From NCBI GenBank assembly GCA_017458585.1, contig JAFTAJ010000020.1, positions 1 to 61,215 on the forward strand: a stretch of 61,215 nucleotides of DNA, in the 5' to 3' direction. The DNA comes from Bacteroidaceae bacterium. Its GTDB lineage: Bacteria; Bacteroidota; Bacteroidia; Bacteroidales; Bacteroidaceae. Numbering within the stretch: the stretch's first letter is position 1; every line of letters starts with the position of its first letter. Position numbers and translations under genes: made by a program. This document shows, piece by piece, positions 21,777 through 32,641 of the stretch. The notes beneath the pieces are model-generated. The model saw nothing but the letters and a program-made list of their open reading frames with translations, did not search any database and was not told the DNA's origin.

Positions 21777-22958
21777 TTAGTCGATAATCTCGGTGATCTG
21801 GCCAGAGCCTACGGTGCGGCCACCCTCGCGGATAGCGAAGCGCAGACCAACGTTCAGAGCAACAGCGTAGATGAGCTCTACGGTGATCTCAACGTTATCA
21901 CCGGGCATTACCATGTCGGTGCCGGCGGGCAGAGAAATCTCACCCGTGCAGTCCATGGTGCGGAGATAGAACTGAGGACGATACTTGTTGCCGAACGGAG
22001 TGTGACGGCCACCCTCTTCCTTCTTCAGTACGTAGATGGAAGCCTTAAACTTCTTGTGCGGCTGGATAACACCCGGGTGAGTGATAACCATACCACGCTT
22101 AACCTCGTTCTTGTCGATACCACGGAGCAGCAGACCAACATTATCGCCAGCCTCACCCTCATCGAGGATTTTGCGGAACATCTCAACGCCGGTAACAACC
22201 GACTTCTTGTCCTCACCGAGACCGAGAATCTGAACATCGTCACCAACCTTGATGACACCAGTCTCGATACGGCCGGTAGCAACAGTGCCACGACCAGTGA
22301 TGGAGAACACGTCCTCAACAGGCATCAGGAAGGGCTTATCCTTGTCGCGTACGGGCTCCTGAATCCAGTTGTCGCAAGCGTCCATAAGCTCCATAACCTT
22401 ATCCTCCCACTCCTTAACGCCATTGAGGGCGCCAAGAGCAGAACCGCGGATAACCGGAGTGTCATCCTCAAACTCATAAGCCTCGAGCAGCTCCTTAACC
22501 TCCATCTCAACGAGCTCCAGCATCTCCTCGTCGTCAACCATGTCACACTTGTTGAGGAACACAACAAGACGAGGCACGTTCACCTGGCGAGCGAGCAGGA
22601 TGTGCTCACGTGTCTGAGGCATAGGACCGTCAGTAGCAGCAACAACGATGATAGCACCGTCCATCTGGGCAGCACCGGTAACCATGTTCTTTACATAGTC
22701 GGCGTGACCCGGGCAGTCAACGTGAGCATAGTGACGCTTGGCAGTCTCATACTCAACGTGAGCGGTGTTGATAGTAATACCACGCTCCTTCTCCTCGGGA
22801 GCATTGTCAATCTGGTCGAAAGACTTAACCTCAGAAAGGCCCTGCTTTGCCAATACGGTGGTGATAGCAGCGGTCAGAGTAGTCTTGCCGTGGTCAACAT
22901 GACCAATGGTACCAATGTTTACATGCGGTTTGGTACGAACGAATGTTTCTTTTGCCAT
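21777..22958 (-). CDS. tuf: Elongation factor Tu
   Basis: A 393-residue EF-Tu, which carries aminoacyl-tRNA to the ribosome. G1 [10 protein letters not shown]3 DCPGH, and G4 NKCD are intact, and domains II and III follow in full. It stands between tRNA-Thr and tRNA-Trp. Confidence 0.99.
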   Translation of the reverse strand: MAKETFVRTKPHVNIGTIGHVDHGKTTLTAAITTVLAKQGLSEVKSFDQIDNAPEEKERGITINTAHVEYETAKRHYAHVDCPGHADYVKNMVTGAAQMDGAIIVVAATDGPMPQTREHILLARQVNVPRLVVFLNKCDMVDDEEMLELVEMEVKELLEAYEFEDDTPVIRGSALGALNGVKEWEDKVMELMDACDNWIQEPVRDKDKPFLMPVEDVFSITGRGTVATGRIETGVIKVGDDVQILGLGEDKKSVVTGVEMFRKILDEGEAGDNVGLLLRGIDKNEVKRGMVITHPGVIQPHKKFKASIYVLKKEEGGRHTPFGNKYRPQFYLRTMDCTGEISLPAGTDMVMPGDNVEITVELIYAVALNVGLRFAIREGGRTVGSGQITEIID

Positions 22959-22991
22959 AATTTAGAATATTAATGTAATGTTAAAACTTAG

Positions 22992-23063
<72 letters not shown>

Positions 23064-23092
23064 ATATCCAGCTATCTCGCGAGAGGGCATTG

Positions 23093-23165
23093 AGCGGAAG
23101 ACGGGGCTCAAACCCGCGACCCCCAGCTTGGAAGGCTAGTGCTCTATCAACTGAGCTACTTCCGC
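23093..23165 (-). tRNA. tRNA-Gly (TCC)
   Basis: A 73-nt tRNA with acceptor stem GCGGAAG/CTTCCGC, anticodon loop CTTCCAA (anticodon TCC) and T-arm GGGTTTGAGCCC. The CCA end is not encoded. Confidence 0.97.
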
Positions 23166-23193
23166 ATGCCTGCAGGCCATCCCCTGCGGGAGG

Positions 23194-23276
23194 TGGGTGC
23201 TGATGGATTCGAACCACCGAAGTCGAAAGACAGCAGATTTACAGTCTGCCCCATTTGGCCACTCTGGAAAACACCC
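23194..23276 (-). tRNA. tRNA-Tyr (GTA)
   Basis: An 83-nt class II tRNA with a long variable arm. The acceptor stem GGGTGTT/AGCACCC includes one G-T pair, and the anticodon stem-loop CAGAC-TGTAAAT-CTG carries anticodon GTA. It is the first gene of the tRNA-tuf cluster. Confidence 0.96.
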
Positions 23277-23293
23277 ATTTCGCTTTGCGGGTG

Positions 23294-23326
23294 CAAAATT
23301 AACAACATTTTTCCTATCCGACCAAA
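23294..23326 (-). promoter_or_regulatory. Predicted promoter of the tRNA-tuf-secE cluster
   Basis: Minus-strand TTTG (23323-23326) and TAATTTTG (23294-23301) are 21 nt apart, fitting the Bacteroidota promoter pattern. The transcript would start a few bases upstream of tRNA-Tyr. Confidence 0.65.
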
Positions 23327-23396
23327 CATTTCAGCAACTTTTTTCAAAAAAAAGAGTTTTTGCCCCCTTTTTGCCTCTTATGATTGTCGAACGTGC

Positions 23397-25088
23397 TTAC
23401 ATTAGCAGCACAATGATGATTTGTACGGCTATGATACGGGCAAACATGCACAAAGGATAGACTGTGGTGTATGCCACGGCACCACGCTCCGTATGGGTGA
23501 TGTCGTTGACATAGTCCAACGCCATGGGGTTGGCCATGCTGCCGCACACCATGCCGCACACCATAGCCATGTCGAGCTTGGTAAACTTTAGCGACAGCCA
23601 TCCCACAAGCAAGATGGGCACCACGGTAATGAGGAAGCCCAACGCTACCCACAGTGCACCGTCAGCTCTCATCACTGTGTCGAAGAAGCGCGGACCTGCT
23701 TGCAGTCCCAGGCATGCCAGAAAGATGACGATGCCCAGTGCCCGCAGCATCCTGTTGGCACTACTGGTGGTGTAGGTTATCATGTGGAGGCGCGGCCCGT
23801 AGGCTCCTATCAGAATGCCCACAATGATGGGGCCACCGGCCAGTCCCAACTTCACCGGTACACTCATAGTGGGGAGGCAGATGGGCAGTGCGCCGAGGGC
23901 TATGCCCAGTATCAGTCCCACGAAGATGGCTCCCAAGTTTGGCTCATCTAGGTCGGCTACCACATTGCCCATGCTCTTGGCTACGTGGTCCACGGCTTTC
24001 TGTTCGCCGATGGCGGTGAGGCGGTCGCCCATGCAGAGCACCAGGTCGGGCGTGGCCACGAGGTCCATGCCTGCGCGGTTGACGCGGCTTATGTTTACCG
24101 AGAACCGATTGCGCAGATGGAGCGCCCCGAGTCTCTTACCGTTTATCTCTGGTCGCGTGATGACGATGCGGCGCGAGATGAGCCGCGAGTCGAGCTTGTT
24201 CCAGTCGATGTCTTCCTTGTTCCAGTCGTTGGAGTCGCGCTCGCCGAAGAAGACGGTCAAGCGCTCCAGGTCTTTATGCTTGGTGATGACGAGTATGCGG
24301 TCTTTGTCCTGCAGGATGGTGTCGGCGTCAGGCAACATCACTTCGCCGTTGCGCCAGAGGCGCGAGACAACGAAGTCATTTTTTGTAAGGTCTGCCACTT
24401 GGCGTAGTGTCTTGCCCAGCACGGCGGGGTTCTTTACGTGGAAAGAAACGATGAACGGCTCGTCCTGATGGTCGGTGTCCTGCAGGCTCTTGGCTCTTGG
24501 CTCTTGGTGTTTTATCCATCTGGTGTGCCAGGCATGTATCACCATAAACGCCAGTATCACACCCACCACTCCGAGGGGATAGGTGACGGCGCACCCCAGC
24601 GACATGGAGGCCGCACTGCCTTCTTGCCCTATCTGGGCGAGTGCCTGCTGGGCGGTACCCAGCGCGGGGGTGTTGGTGGTGGCTCCGCAGAGGATGCCCA
24701 TCATGTCGGGCAGGCTCACTCCGGTGATCCAGTGGCAGGCCACAGCCATCAGCGTGCCAACCAAGGCCAGCGCCAGTCCCAACAGATTGAGCTTGACGCC
24801 TCCGCTGCGGAAGGCGCTCACAAAGCCTGGTCCTACCTGCAGTCCCAGGGTATAGATAAACAGCACCAGTCCCATGCTCATGGCGTACTGCAAGATGACG
24901 GGATTGATGTGTAGCCCGAAATGGCCCGCCACGATGCCGGTGAAGAAGACAAAGGTCACGCCGAGGCCTATGCCACGCACCTTTATCTTGCCCAGGCTGA
25001 TGCCCACCGCGCTGATGAGCGCGATGAGCAGCAGGGCATATACATCCTCGCTGAGGCCGAGGGTTTTGTTAAGCCAATCGTCTTGCAT
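23397..25088 (-). CDS. AspT/YidE/YbjL-type putative transporter with RCK-C domains
   Basis: A 563-residue membrane protein with two hydrophobic halves of about five to six helices (13-190 and 385-563) joined by two TrkA-C (RCK-C) domains (about 205-290 and 300-375). The family includes the aspartate-alanine exchanger AspT, but most members, including this one, have unknown substrates. Between helix block one and the first RCK-C domain, residues about 192-202 (HQEPRAKSLQD) come from three in-frame copies of a 7-bp repeat (ctcttgg). It is a single gene on the far side of the tRNA promoter. Confidence 0.9.
   Translation of the reverse strand: MQDDWLNKTLGLSEDVYALLLIALISAVGISLGKIKVRGIGLGVTFVFFTGIVAGHFGLHINPVILQYAMSMGLVLFIYTLGLQVGPGFVSAFRSGGVKLNLLGLALALVGTLMAVACHWITGVSLPDMMGILCGATTNTPALGTAQQALAQIGQEGSAASMSLGCAVTYPLGVVGVILAFMVIHAWHTRWIKHQEPRAKSLQDTDHQDEPFIVSFHVKNPAVLGKTLRQVADLTKNDFVVSRLWRNGEVMLPDADTILQDKDRILVITKHKDLERLTVFFGERDSNDWNKEDIDWNKLDSRLISRRIVITRPEINGKRLGALHLRNRFSVNISRVNRAGMDLVATPDLVLCMGDRLTAIGEQKAVDHVAKSMGNVVADLDEPNLGAIFVGLILGIALGALPICLPTMSVPVKLGLAGGPIIVGILIGAYGPRLHMITYTTSSANRMLRALGIVIFLACLGLQAGPRFFDTVMRADGALWVALGFLITVVPILLVGWLSLKFTKLDMAMVCGMVCGSMANPMALDYVNDITHTERGAVAYTTVYPLCMFARIIAVQIIIVLLM
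24484..24508. repeat. ctcttgg repeat inside the transporter gene
   Basis: Three tandem 7-bp units code for a linker between the membrane domain and the RCK-C domain. Because 21 bp is a multiple of three, the block adds whole codons. Confidence 0.7.
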
Positions 25089-25142
25089 ACTCTATATAAT
25101 ACAATAAATATGGTACGCGCGAGAGCGGCGCAATGGTTTTCC

Positions 25143-26717
25143 TTACATCTTGGGGTCAAAGACTGGGCGTATGCCCCAGCCGCGGTTGCGCTCGCCCTTG
25201 TACTGCATATTCTCGTTGTCGGGGGAGCTGTAGGTGTTGTACCACCCGTAGGCCTGATTGCCACTGCAGAGTGTGCTGCTCCAGAGGCGGTAGCTGTTGG
25301 TGCTGTTGTAGGTAGTGCCGCTGAAGTGGCCGTTGCCGGGGATGAATAGTGTGTTGCCGGTGATGGTGCTGGTGAAGAGCACGCCTCTGACTCCCTTGAC
25401 GGTGGCGTTTTGCAGTGTGCAGACATTGTAGAGCTCTACGACTTCCTCGGTGGTGGGCATGCGCCACTTGCCTCCGAGGGCCACGTTGGCGGCATCGTCC
25501 TTGAGGGCGAGCACCTGATTGGCCTTGGTGTAGGTTTTGAATGAGGAGCCCGATGATGATGTGGCATCGAAATAGTTGGACCATGCGTAGCCTGCGGTGC
25601 GGCCTTCTGCCCACTTGACAGAGTTGAAGACGGCGGAGCTGCCTGTCTCGGTTATGTCGAGGGAGGTGTAGTAGGGCGTTGTCTCGCCCCAGGCGTAGAA
25701 GTTGCCAAAGTTCTCCAGCGACTCTGCGCCGAGGTTGCAGCGTGCCCACATCACGTCGGTGCCCATATCTACATAGTCTGCGGCTATCTCGCCCTCTTCG
25801 GCAGTGACGGTGTAGGTGCGTGCGTGGCCTGCCTGCTGCAGCTTGCCTGTAAAGGTGCCGGAGTAGGTGTCGGTGGCATTGCTGAGGCTGACATGTATGT
25901 CGGTACCGGTGAGGTCGGTGGCGCCTGTGAGGAACCATGCGGTGATGGTGTTGCTGGTGGGTTTGAAGCCGTTGCCGCTCATTCCGAGATTGAGGGTGAG
26001 GGTGGATGTCGATGTGACGGGCGTCTCCACTGGCTCAGGGTCAACGGGATTGAAGGTCACCTGCAAGGGGAACACCTTCTTACCATCGGCAGTCTTAAGG
26101 GTTAGTACCTTAAAGACGGTGGATGCCGCCTTGGCGGGCAGCTTGATAACGATGCGCATGATGCTACCCATGTGGTGGAACTGGAAGTGTGCCTCGTTGC
26201 CCTCGTCAGGCGTGGTGGCGGAGGCGTACATAAAGTCGTTGACACCGATGTGAAGACTCATGTTGTTGAACATCTGGTTGAGCCCTGACTGATAGTTGTT
26301 GGTCACCTTGTTGGAGAGGGCCTGTGCGTTGTAGGGGAAGTAGGCATAGTAGGTGCGGTTGTGGAGCAGTCCCCATCCGCTGCCGGTGAAGGTGGCGGAG
26401 GCTGTGCCCGCGCCTTCCGTTACGGTAAAGAGCACCTGTGAGCTGGTGGGTTCTTCATCGTCCTCAAGGGTGGGCCATACGCCTACCTGGTCGCCGCGAG
26501 CCCAAAGGAACTTACCCTCGGCGGTGATGTTGGTCTTGAGGTTAGGGGTCTGCGCATCGCCCTCAAAGTCGTCGACGGTCATGGTGGCGCTGACGATATT
26601 GGGCTCGTTGCTCTGCTGCTGCTGGAGGTCGCTGATAAAGTCGTCGCTGCTGCAGGAGGCGAGGAGCACAAGGGCTAAAACAATAGAAGATGTGTAATTA
26701 AATATTGAGAGTTTCAT
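25143..26717 (-). CDS. Fimbrillin-like lipoprotein with a C-terminal FISUMP-type domain
   Basis: A 524-residue lipoprotein. I start it at MKLSIF (26717), because a leader and lipobox (LVLLASCSSDD) follow directly; the frame is open further upstream, but that part overlaps the phosphatase gene. Residues about 45-330 resemble the fimbrillin/Mfa-like family that forms cell-surface fimbriae, and about 340-524 resemble the Fibrobacter succinogenes major paralogous domain (VMWARCNLGAE, GGKWRMPTTEE, GWGIRPVFD). The start overlaps the upstream stop as TAATATG, indicating translational coupling to the phosphatase gene. Confidence 0.85.
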   Translation of the reverse strand: MKLSIFNYTSSIVLALVLLASCSSDDFISDLQQQQSNEPNIVSATMTVDDFEGDAQTPNLKTNITAEGKFLWARGDQVGVWPTLEDDEEPTSSQVLFTVTEGAGTASATFTGSGWGLLHNRTYYAYFPYNAQALSNKVTNNYQSGLNQMFNNMSLHIGVNDFMYASATTPDEGNEAHFQFHHMGSIMRIVIKLPAKAASTVFKVLTLKTADGKKVFPLQVTFNPVDPEPVETPVTSTSTLTLNLGMSGNGFKPTSNTITAWFLTGATDLTGTDIHVSLSNATDTYSGTFTGKLQQAGHARTYTVTAEEGEIAADYVDMGTDVMWARCNLGAESLENFGNFYAWGETTPYYTSLDITETGSSAVFNSVKWAEGRTAGYAWSNYFDATSSSGSSFKTYTKANQVLALKDDAANVALGGKWRMPTTEEVVELYNVCTLQNATVKGVRGVLFTSTITGNTLFIPGNGHFSGTTYNSTNSYRLWSSTLCSGNQAYGWYNTYSSPDNENMQYKGERNRGWGIRPVFDPKM

Positions 26718-26718
26718 A

Positions 26719-28839
26719 TTATTGAGCTTTATAGGTTTTTCCATTCTTAATGTATAGTCCCTTGGGGGCATTGGATAGTTTGCGTCCTTGCAGGTCGTAA
26801 GTCGATTGAGGATTGAGCATTGAGGATTGAGCATTATTCTCTATTCCCTGCACAGCTGTGGGCTTTCCTTCGTCAACCTCGGCGAGGAAGAAGTTGTCGA
26901 GACAGGTGTATGTACCGTCTTTGCCGAGGCGTGAGAACCATACCTGGCAATGGCTGTAGTTGCCTGTGTTGGTGAAGACATAGTGAATGTCTGCCCAGTT
27001 GCGTCCGTAGGTGGGGAAGGGGAAGACTACGGCTTCTTCGGCAGCGACTAATTGACCGTTGACCGTTGACCATTGACTATTGAAAGCGGGGCTTTGCACT
27101 TCGTCGTCATCCCAGATGAAGTCGTCGCCACCGCCGCTGAATCCGCCGCCGCCAAGATTGATAAGGCCTACACGCATATTGTCATTGTTGCTTACCGTCT
27201 GGCCGTTGGCGGTCTTTACTCTGTAACCTATGGCGTATGTCTTGCCTGGCTCGATGGGCCAGATGGTGCGTATGGAGCGGGTTGACTCGTCGTCACCGTC
27301 GGTGATGCATTGCAGGTAGCGGTCGCCCCACTGGCTGTCTTCCATGATTTGGAAGCCGTCAGTTGCGAGGGGGAATCCCAGTCCGCTGGTCCAAGCGGTG
27401 AGCGAGTGTGCATACTCGAAAGAGCCGTTGGTAATCAGATTGGGGCCTATGAGCTGATAGTCCATACCGTCAACGGTGACAAACTCGGGCATCTCCGACT
27501 CTACATGAGGCACTATGACTACTATTTGCTTAGTTACCACGTTGGACTTGGCGGTGATGACGGCGGTGTCGCCACGCACAGCGGTGAGGAGTCCACGGTT
27601 TGTGATGGTTGCCACGAGTTGATCGGAACTGCTGTAGGTGATGTCCTTCTTATCGGCGCCGTCGGGTGTGAGAATGGGCTCGAGCTGGAGGGTCTCGCCT
27701 GCGGCGAGGGTGACGGTGTCGCTCTCAAAATTGATGGATGTGATGAAGTCGTGCTGGAGCATGATGCTCTTAAACTCCATTATCTCCATGGGGTCAACCT
27801 TGAGATTCTTTGTGCAGTAGTTAAAGAACTGCTCGTCAAGTGTAGCGCCGTCGAAGGTCTTGATATAGTCAAACATATCGTCAATGTTGCTCTTATAGCG
27901 GTGGGTATTGAGGCCGGAGAAGGTGGTGAGCTCATATTCCTTGTACATGTCGCTCTCGCTTACTCCGAGCAGTCCCTCCAGCAGCCAGCCGAGGCATCCT
28001 GTGCGGTCGGCACCGATGTGGCAATGGAAATAGACAGGTCTGTTTTCCCTTACGCACTTGAAGATGTATTGCAGCTGCTTGCCGAAGGCGGAGTTGTTGC
28101 CTTTGATACCATCGATGTAGTGGGTGCCAGTGGGGATACGGGTGTATTCCACGTCATCATAGCCGATGCGCGATACGGTGGCGTAGCCGGCCTCGCTGTT
28201 GCCGCGCAGGTCAAGTTCGGCGCGTATTCCCAGGTCGTGGACTATGGCGGAGTCTGCAGAACTAAGCACATACTCTACATCCCACTCAGCACCGCGGTAG
28301 ATCATTCCGTAGCGTATCCTCTGGCCGGTGCGAGTCTTCCAGCCGCCGATGTCGCGCATATTGTAGCCTGTATTGGCCTTTATCATGCGCACCATTCCCT
28401 CGGTGGCGAAGCTGGCGGAGACCAGGGTGCTGTCTTTGCCGTCGGCGGAAGTGGCTACTATCTTGTAGTAGTAGGTCTTGCCCGGAATCAGGTTGTAAAT
28501 GTCGTAGGCTGCGGTGTCGGCAGCGAGCGTCATCTCTATGGTGTCGGTAAACTTGCTGGTAGTGGAGATCAGCAACTTCTGGCTTGCTGCGTCAGCCCAT
28601 TTGGTCCATGTGAGGGGGACGCCAGCAGGCTGGTCGCGGCGTGATGGAGGACTGACATTGTAGGTCTTAATCTTTGTCTCGTCCTTCGACTTGTAGGTGA
28701 CTTCCTTGATGAATGCAGCTACTCGGGCATTCTCAAGATTGTAGCTTGGTATGGTCACTCCTGCGTGGGCTGTGGTGCAGATGCAGGACGTGGCCGCTAC
28801 CAACAGAAAAGCTTTTAGGTGAAATAAAGTGTTTTTCAT
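26719..28839 (-). CDS. Exported tyrosine-phosphatase-family protein with Ig-like and C-terminal sorting domains
   Basis: A 706-residue protein with a cleavable signal peptide (AHA-GV, about residue 27). A fibronectin-like part (60-145) is followed by a tyrosine phosphatase domain (150-370) whose P-loop HCHIGADRTG has C273 and R279. Then comes a Big2-type Ig-like domain (about 375-450), a probable carbohydrate-binding beta-sandwich (470-660), and a tail YDLQGRKL...KGLYIKNGK resembling type IX secretion C-terminal signals. Secreted phosphatases of this kind may act on phospholipids or phytate; the substrate is not readable. Residues 586-596 and 668-678 are encoded by short repeats. It lies 15 nt after the flavodiiron gene. 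Confidence 0.87.
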   Translation of the reverse strand: MKNTLFHLKAFLLVAATSCICTTAHAGVTIPSYNLENARVAAFIKEVTYKSKDETKIKTYNVSPPSRRDQPAGVPLTWTKWADAASQKLLISTTSKFTDTIEMTLAADTAAYDIYNLIPGKTYYYKIVATSADGKDSTLVSASFATEGMVRMIKANTGYNMRDIGGWKTRTGQRIRYGMIYRGAEWDVEYVLSSADSAIVHDLGIRAELDLRGNSEAGYATVSRIGYDDVEYTRIPTGTHYIDGIKGNNSAFGKQLQYIFKCVRENRPVYFHCHIGADRTGCLGWLLEGLLGVSESDMYKEYELTTFSGLNTHRYKSNIDDMFDYIKTFDGATLDEQFFNYCTKNLKVDPMEIMEFKSIMLQHDFITSINFESDTVTLAAGETLQLEPILTPDGADKKDITYSSSDQLVATITNRGLLTAVRGDTAVITAKSNVVTKQIVVIVPHVESEMPEFVTVDGMDYQLIGPNLITNGSFEYAHSLTAWTSGLGFPLATDGFQIMEDSQWGDRYLQCITDGDDESTRSIRTIWPIEPGKTYAIGYRVKTANGQTVSNNDNMRVGLINLGGGGFSGGGDDFIWDDDEVQSPAFNSQWSTVNGQLVAAEEAVVFPFPTYGRNWADIHYVFTNTGNYSHCQVWFSRLGKDGTYTCLDNFFLAEVDEGKPTAVQGIENNAQSSMLNPQSTYDLQGRKLSNAPKGLYIKNGKTYKAQ
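26807..26836. repeat. gaggattgagcatt repeat inside the phosphatase gene
   Basis: Two tandem copies of gaggattgagcatt lie in frame just before the C-terminal sorting tail (about residues 668-678). Related aggatt units occur between genes at 9569-9620. Confidence 0.75.
27050..27081. repeat. ttgaccg repeat inside the phosphatase gene
   Basis: Four short ttgaccg/ttgacca/ttgacta units encode about residues 586-596 (NSQWSTVNGQL). Relatives are the intergenic ggtcaatgttcaat runs at 6358-6405 and 57133-57168. Confidence 0.75.
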
Positions 28840-28854
28840 TGTTATGTAAAATTA

Positions 28855-30012
28855 TTATTTGAAATTATTTGCTATGTTGTCAGCGAGAGCCTGCAACTGC
28901 GGCTGGTCATTAGCGTGCATGCGTCCGCGGATGGTGACGAGAGGCTCTGCTATGGTTATTTCTTTCATGGTGGCAAACATGTCGCGCATCACTCTGCCTG
29001 CGCAAGGCGCCCATGAGCCGTTCTCCACCAGTGCCACGGTGCGGCGCTGGTAGGCCTTGATTTGCAGGTGGTGGATAAAGTCGTGCATCGGGGGGAAGAG
29101 TCCTCCGTCATAGCTGGAGGCGCAGCACACGAGGTGGCTCATACGGAAGGCATCCTCTATGGCCTCGGCCTGGTCGTCTATGGTGAGGTCGCTGATGCTT
29201 ACCTTTGGCACTCCTCTCTGACGTAGCATGTCGGCCAGCACTTGCGCTGCTTCGCGTGTACCGCCATGGATGGAGGCGTAGGCGATAAACACACCAGGGG
29301 TCTCCACATCGTAGAGCGCCCAGATATTGTATAGACGCAAGGCCTCAGCCAGTGCTTCACCCTTGAGCATGGGACCGTGGAGCGGTAGTATCTGCTCTAT
29401 CTGCAACGGGGCTATCTTGCCGAGCAACTGGCTGACGGGACCGCCATACTTGCCGCAAATGTTGAAATAGTAGCGTCGTGCCTCGCATGCCCAGTCATCG
29501 GGGTCAGCGTCGCGGACTCCAAACTTGCCGAAGGCATCGGCACTGAAAAGTGCATGCTCGGCGGGATCGTAGGTGACGATGACCTCGGGCCAGTGGACCA
29601 TAGGTGCGCCTATAAACTGCAGGGCGCGGTTGCCGAGGTCGAGGGTGTCGCCTTCCTTTACGGCAATGGTCTTGCCCTCCAGGCTGAGGCCTTCGAAATA
29701 GAGGCTCATCATTTGTATAGCCTTGGCGGAGGCGACAATCTTAATGTCAGGATATAACTCGAGAGCTTGACTGATGCCTGCGCTATGGTCTGGCTCCATG
29801 TGCTGCACCACGAGGTAGTCGGGCTTGCGCCCGTCAAGGGCGCGTTGCAGACTGTCAGCCCACTCGCTGACCTTGCGGCGGTCGGTGGTGTCTATTATGG
29901 CTATCTTCTGGTCAAGCACAAGATAGGAATTGTAGCACATGCCGTCTGGCAGGTCATACTGGCTCTCAAAGAGCTTGAGGTCGGGGTCATCTACGCCAAT
30001 GTACTTTATCAT
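28855..30012 (-). CDS. FprA-type flavodiiron protein
   Basis: A 385-residue A-type flavoprotein. The N-terminal metallo-beta-lactamase domain has the diiron ligands in H71-x-E73-x-D75-H76 (HMEPDH), and the C-terminal flavodoxin domain (about 245-385) binds FMN (IAYASIHGGTREAA). Such proteins reduce oxygen or nitric oxide in anaerobes, protecting them against oxidative or nitrosative stress. It is cytoplasmic, 18 nt after mutS. Confidence 0.94.
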   Translation of the reverse strand: MIKYIGVDDPDLKLFESQYDLPDGMCYNSYLVLDQKIAIIDTTDRRKVSEWADSLQRALDGRKPDYLVVQHMEPDHSAGISQALELYPDIKIVASAKAIQMMSLYFEGLSLEGKTIAVKEGDTLDLGNRALQFIGAPMVHWPEVIVTYDPAEHALFSADAFGKFGVRDADPDDWACEARRYYFNICGKYGGPVSQLLGKIAPLQIEQILPLHGPMLKGEALAEALRLYNIWALYDVETPGVFIAYASIHGGTREAAQVLADMLRQRGVPKVSISDLTIDDQAEAIEDAFRMSHLVCCASSYDGGLFPPMHDFIHHLQIKAYQRRTVALVENGSWAPCAGRVMRDMFATMKEITIAEPLVTIRGRMHANDQPQLQALADNIANNFK

Positions 30013-30030
30013 AGGTTGTAAAGTTTAGAG

Positions 30031-32640
30031 TTATTCTTTTACCAGTTTTTGGATATCGTTGAGCATATTGAGTGCTTCTATTGGTGTCAGGGTGTTGATA
30101 TCGAGGTTCAGGAATCGGTCGCGCAGCTGTCGCAACACGGGGTCATCCAGCTGGAAGAAGGTAAGCTGTGCTCCTTCCTTGGTTGCGTTGAGGTCGCTCA
30201 CATTGGGGCGCGACACATCGCGGTCGCTGTTGGCCTCAAGCTCCTTTAGCACTTGGTCAGCGCGTTTGACTATCGAGGGAGGCATGCCTGCCATGCGAGC
30301 CACGTGGATACCGAAGCTGTGTTCGCTACCGCCGGGCACCAGCTTGCGCAAGAACACCACTTGATTACCCACCTCTTTCACCGCTACATTATAATTATGT
30401 ACGCGCGCCAGGCTCTTGGCTATCTCGTTGAGCTCATGATAGTGGGTGGCGAAGAGGGTGCGCGGATGCCCCTTGGTGTTGTCATGCAGGTGCTCCACTA
30501 TAGCCCAGGCTATGGAGATGCCGTCGTAGGTGGAGGTGCCGCGTCCCAGCTCGTCGAAGAGCACAAGGCTACGCTGGGTGAAAGTGTTCATAATGCTGGC
30601 AGCCTCGGTCATCTCCACCATGAAGGTGGACTCGCCCATTGAGATATTGTCGCTCGCTCCCACGCGAGTATAGATTCTGTCGACGATGCCTATGTGGGCC
30701 TTGTCGGCCGGCACATAGCTGCCCGTCTGAGCCATGAGCGTGATGAGGGCCGTCTGGCGGAGCAACGCAGACTTACCTGACATATTGGGACCTGTGATGA
30801 TGATTATCTGCTGCTTCTCGGTGTCAAGGCGTACGTCGTTGGGTATGTATGCCTCGCCAGCGGGCAACTGGGTCTCTATCACGGGATGGCGCCCTTGCAC
30901 TATGTCGAGCACAGTGCTGTCGTCCACGGTGGGACGTACATAGCGGCCTTCTTGTGCCGAGAGAGCAAATGAGTGCAGACAGTCGAGCACCGCCAGCTGG
31001 GTGGCGTCACTCTGCATCTGGGGAATATACGACTGTGCCTTGTCCAGCAGATTAGCATAGAGGCGGGCTTCTATCACAAGGATTTTCTCCTCTGCGCCCG
31101 TTATCTCTTCTTCGTATTTCTTTAGCTCCTCGGTGATATAGCGCTCAGCCTGCGTCAGCGTCTGCTTGCGAATCCAATCAGACGGCACCAGATGCTTGTA
31201 GGTGTTGCGCACTTCAAGGTAGTAGCCAAACACATTGTTGTATCCTACGCGCAGACTCTGTATTCCCGTGCGCTCAGTCTCGCGCTGCTGCAACTCATGC
31301 AGGTAGCTACGCCCCGAGTGGGCCAACTCGCGCAGTCGGTCGAGCTCACCGTCCACACCGTTGGCTATGTATCCTCCCTTGGCGGTAAGGTTGGGTGGGT
31401 CGGGACATAGGGTGTGAGCTATTAGTGTCTTGAGTTCGGAGCAGGGTTCCAGCTTGTCGGCAATCTCTCTCAGCGATGGTAGCGACGCTTGGCTCAGTGA
31501 GTCCTTGATGGGCTCCACGGCCTGTAGGTCATAGCGCAGCTGCTCCATCTCGCGCGGCGTGATGCGCCCTGCTGCCAGCTTGGCCACCAAGCGTTCCATA
31601 TCGCCTATCAGGCGCAGGTGGTCAGCCACTGTCTCACGCATCTCGGGCTCGCGGAACAGATGCTCTACGCAATTCTGACGGCGCTCAATGGCGCTCACGT
31701 CACACAGCGGGAAGGCCAGCCATCTGCGCATCATGCGCGAACCCATAGGAGTAATGGTGCGGTCGAGCACTCGCAGCAGACTCTTGCCGTCGGCGCTGAG
31801 AGGCTGCAATACCTCGAGGTTGCGCATGGTGAAGTTGTCGAGTCGCACATAGCGATCCTCCTCTATGCGCTCTATGGAGGATATATGCTTGGTGTGGGTG
31901 TGCTTGGTGTCGTCGAGATAGAAGAGCACGGCGCCTGCCGCGATGAGAGCTGTGGGCATGTGGGCTACACCGTAGCCTTTCATGTTGCGCACATGGAAGT
32001 GCTTGTGCAGTCGGTCGAGGCAGTTGCGCTCGGCAAACTTCCAGTCGTCCAGTTCGTAGCAGAAGATATTGGTGCCGAAACTGTTTTGGAAGCGTTGTTT
32101 GGTGCCGCGCTCTATGAGCACCTCTTTCGGGGCGAAGCTACCCATCAGCTTGCCGATATAGTCAACGGTGCCCTCGGCTACGGCAAACTCACCGGTGGTG
32201 ATGTCGAGCAATGCGATGCCGCACACGCCCTTGGTGATGCACAGCGCGGCCAGGAAATTGTTGTCTTTCGACGCAAGCACATTGTCGGTAAGCGCCACGC
32301 CCGGGGTGACCAGTTCGGTCACTCCGCGCTTGACTAGCTTCTTGGTCAGTTTGGGATCTTCCAGCTGGTCGCAGATAGCCACACGATAACCTTGGCGTAT
32401 GAGACGCGGCAGGTAGGTGTCGATGGCGTGGTAAGGAAAGCCCGCCATCTCCACAGAGGCTACACTGCCCTTATTGTTGCGATGGGTGAGTGTGATGCCC
32501 AGCACCTGGGCTGCTGTCACCGCATCTTCGCAATAAGTCTCGTAGAAATCTCCGCACCTAAACAACATTATGGTGTCAGGATATTTCTTCTTCAGGTCGC
32601 GAAACTGCGCCATCATCGGGGTTAACTGCTCTTCTGCCAT
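30031..32640 (-). CDS. mutS: DNA mismatch repair protein MutS
   Basis: An 869-residue MutS. The mismatch-binding domain begins near residue 5 with the conserved phenylalanine-x-glutamate (CGDFYETY), and the ATPase has Walker A GPNMSGKS, Walker B ELGRGT and the ATHYHEL segment. Start ATG (32640-32638) overlaps the region of the upstream peptidase stop (TAATATG), so this housekeeping gene is translationally coupled to a secreted peptidase, an unusual arrangement. Confidence 0.98.
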   Translation of the reverse strand: MAEEQLTPMMAQFRDLKKKYPDTIMLFRCGDFYETYCEDAVTAAQVLGITLTHRNNKGSVASVEMAGFPYHAIDTYLPRLIRQGYRVAICDQLEDPKLTKKLVKRGVTELVTPGVALTDNVLASKDNNFLAALCITKGVCGIALLDITTGEFAVAEGTVDYIGKLMGSFAPKEVLIERGTKQRFQNSFGTNIFCYELDDWKFAERNCLDRLHKHFHVRNMKGYGVAHMPTALIAAGAVLFYLDDTKHTHTKHISSIERIEEDRYVRLDNFTMRNLEVLQPLSADGKSLLRVLDRTITPMGSRMMRRWLAFPLCDVSAIERRQNCVEHLFREPEMRETVADHLRLIGDMERLVAKLAAGRITPREMEQLRYDLQAVEPIKDSLSQASLPSLREIADKLEPCSELKTLIAHTLCPDPPNLTAKGGYIANGVDGELDRLRELAHSGRSYLHELQQRETERTGIQSLRVGYNNVFGYYLEVRNTYKHLVPSDWIRKQTLTQAERYITEELKKYEEEITGAEEKILVIEARLYANLLDKAQSYIPQMQSDATQLAVLDCLHSFALSAQEGRYVRPTVDDSTVLDIVQGRHPVIETQLPAGEAYIPNDVRLDTEKQQIIIITGPNMSGKSALLRQTALITLMAQTGSYVPADKAHIGIVDRIYTRVGASDNISMGESTFMVEMTEAASIMNTFTQRSLVLFDELGRGTSTYDGISIAWAIVEHLHDNTKGHPRTLFATHYHELNEIAKSLARVHNYNVAVKEVGNQVVFLRKLVPGGSEHSFGIHVARMAGMPPSIVKRADQVLKELEANSDRDVSRPNVSDLNATKEGAQLTFFQLDDPVLRQLRDRFLNLDINTLTPIEALNMLNDIQKLVKE

Positions 32641-32641
32641 A

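Noticed and set aside
26718-26834. Upstream start for the fimbrillin-like gene
   Set aside because: It would overlap the phosphatase coding region and hide the lipoprotein signal; MKLSIF at 26717 is the better start.
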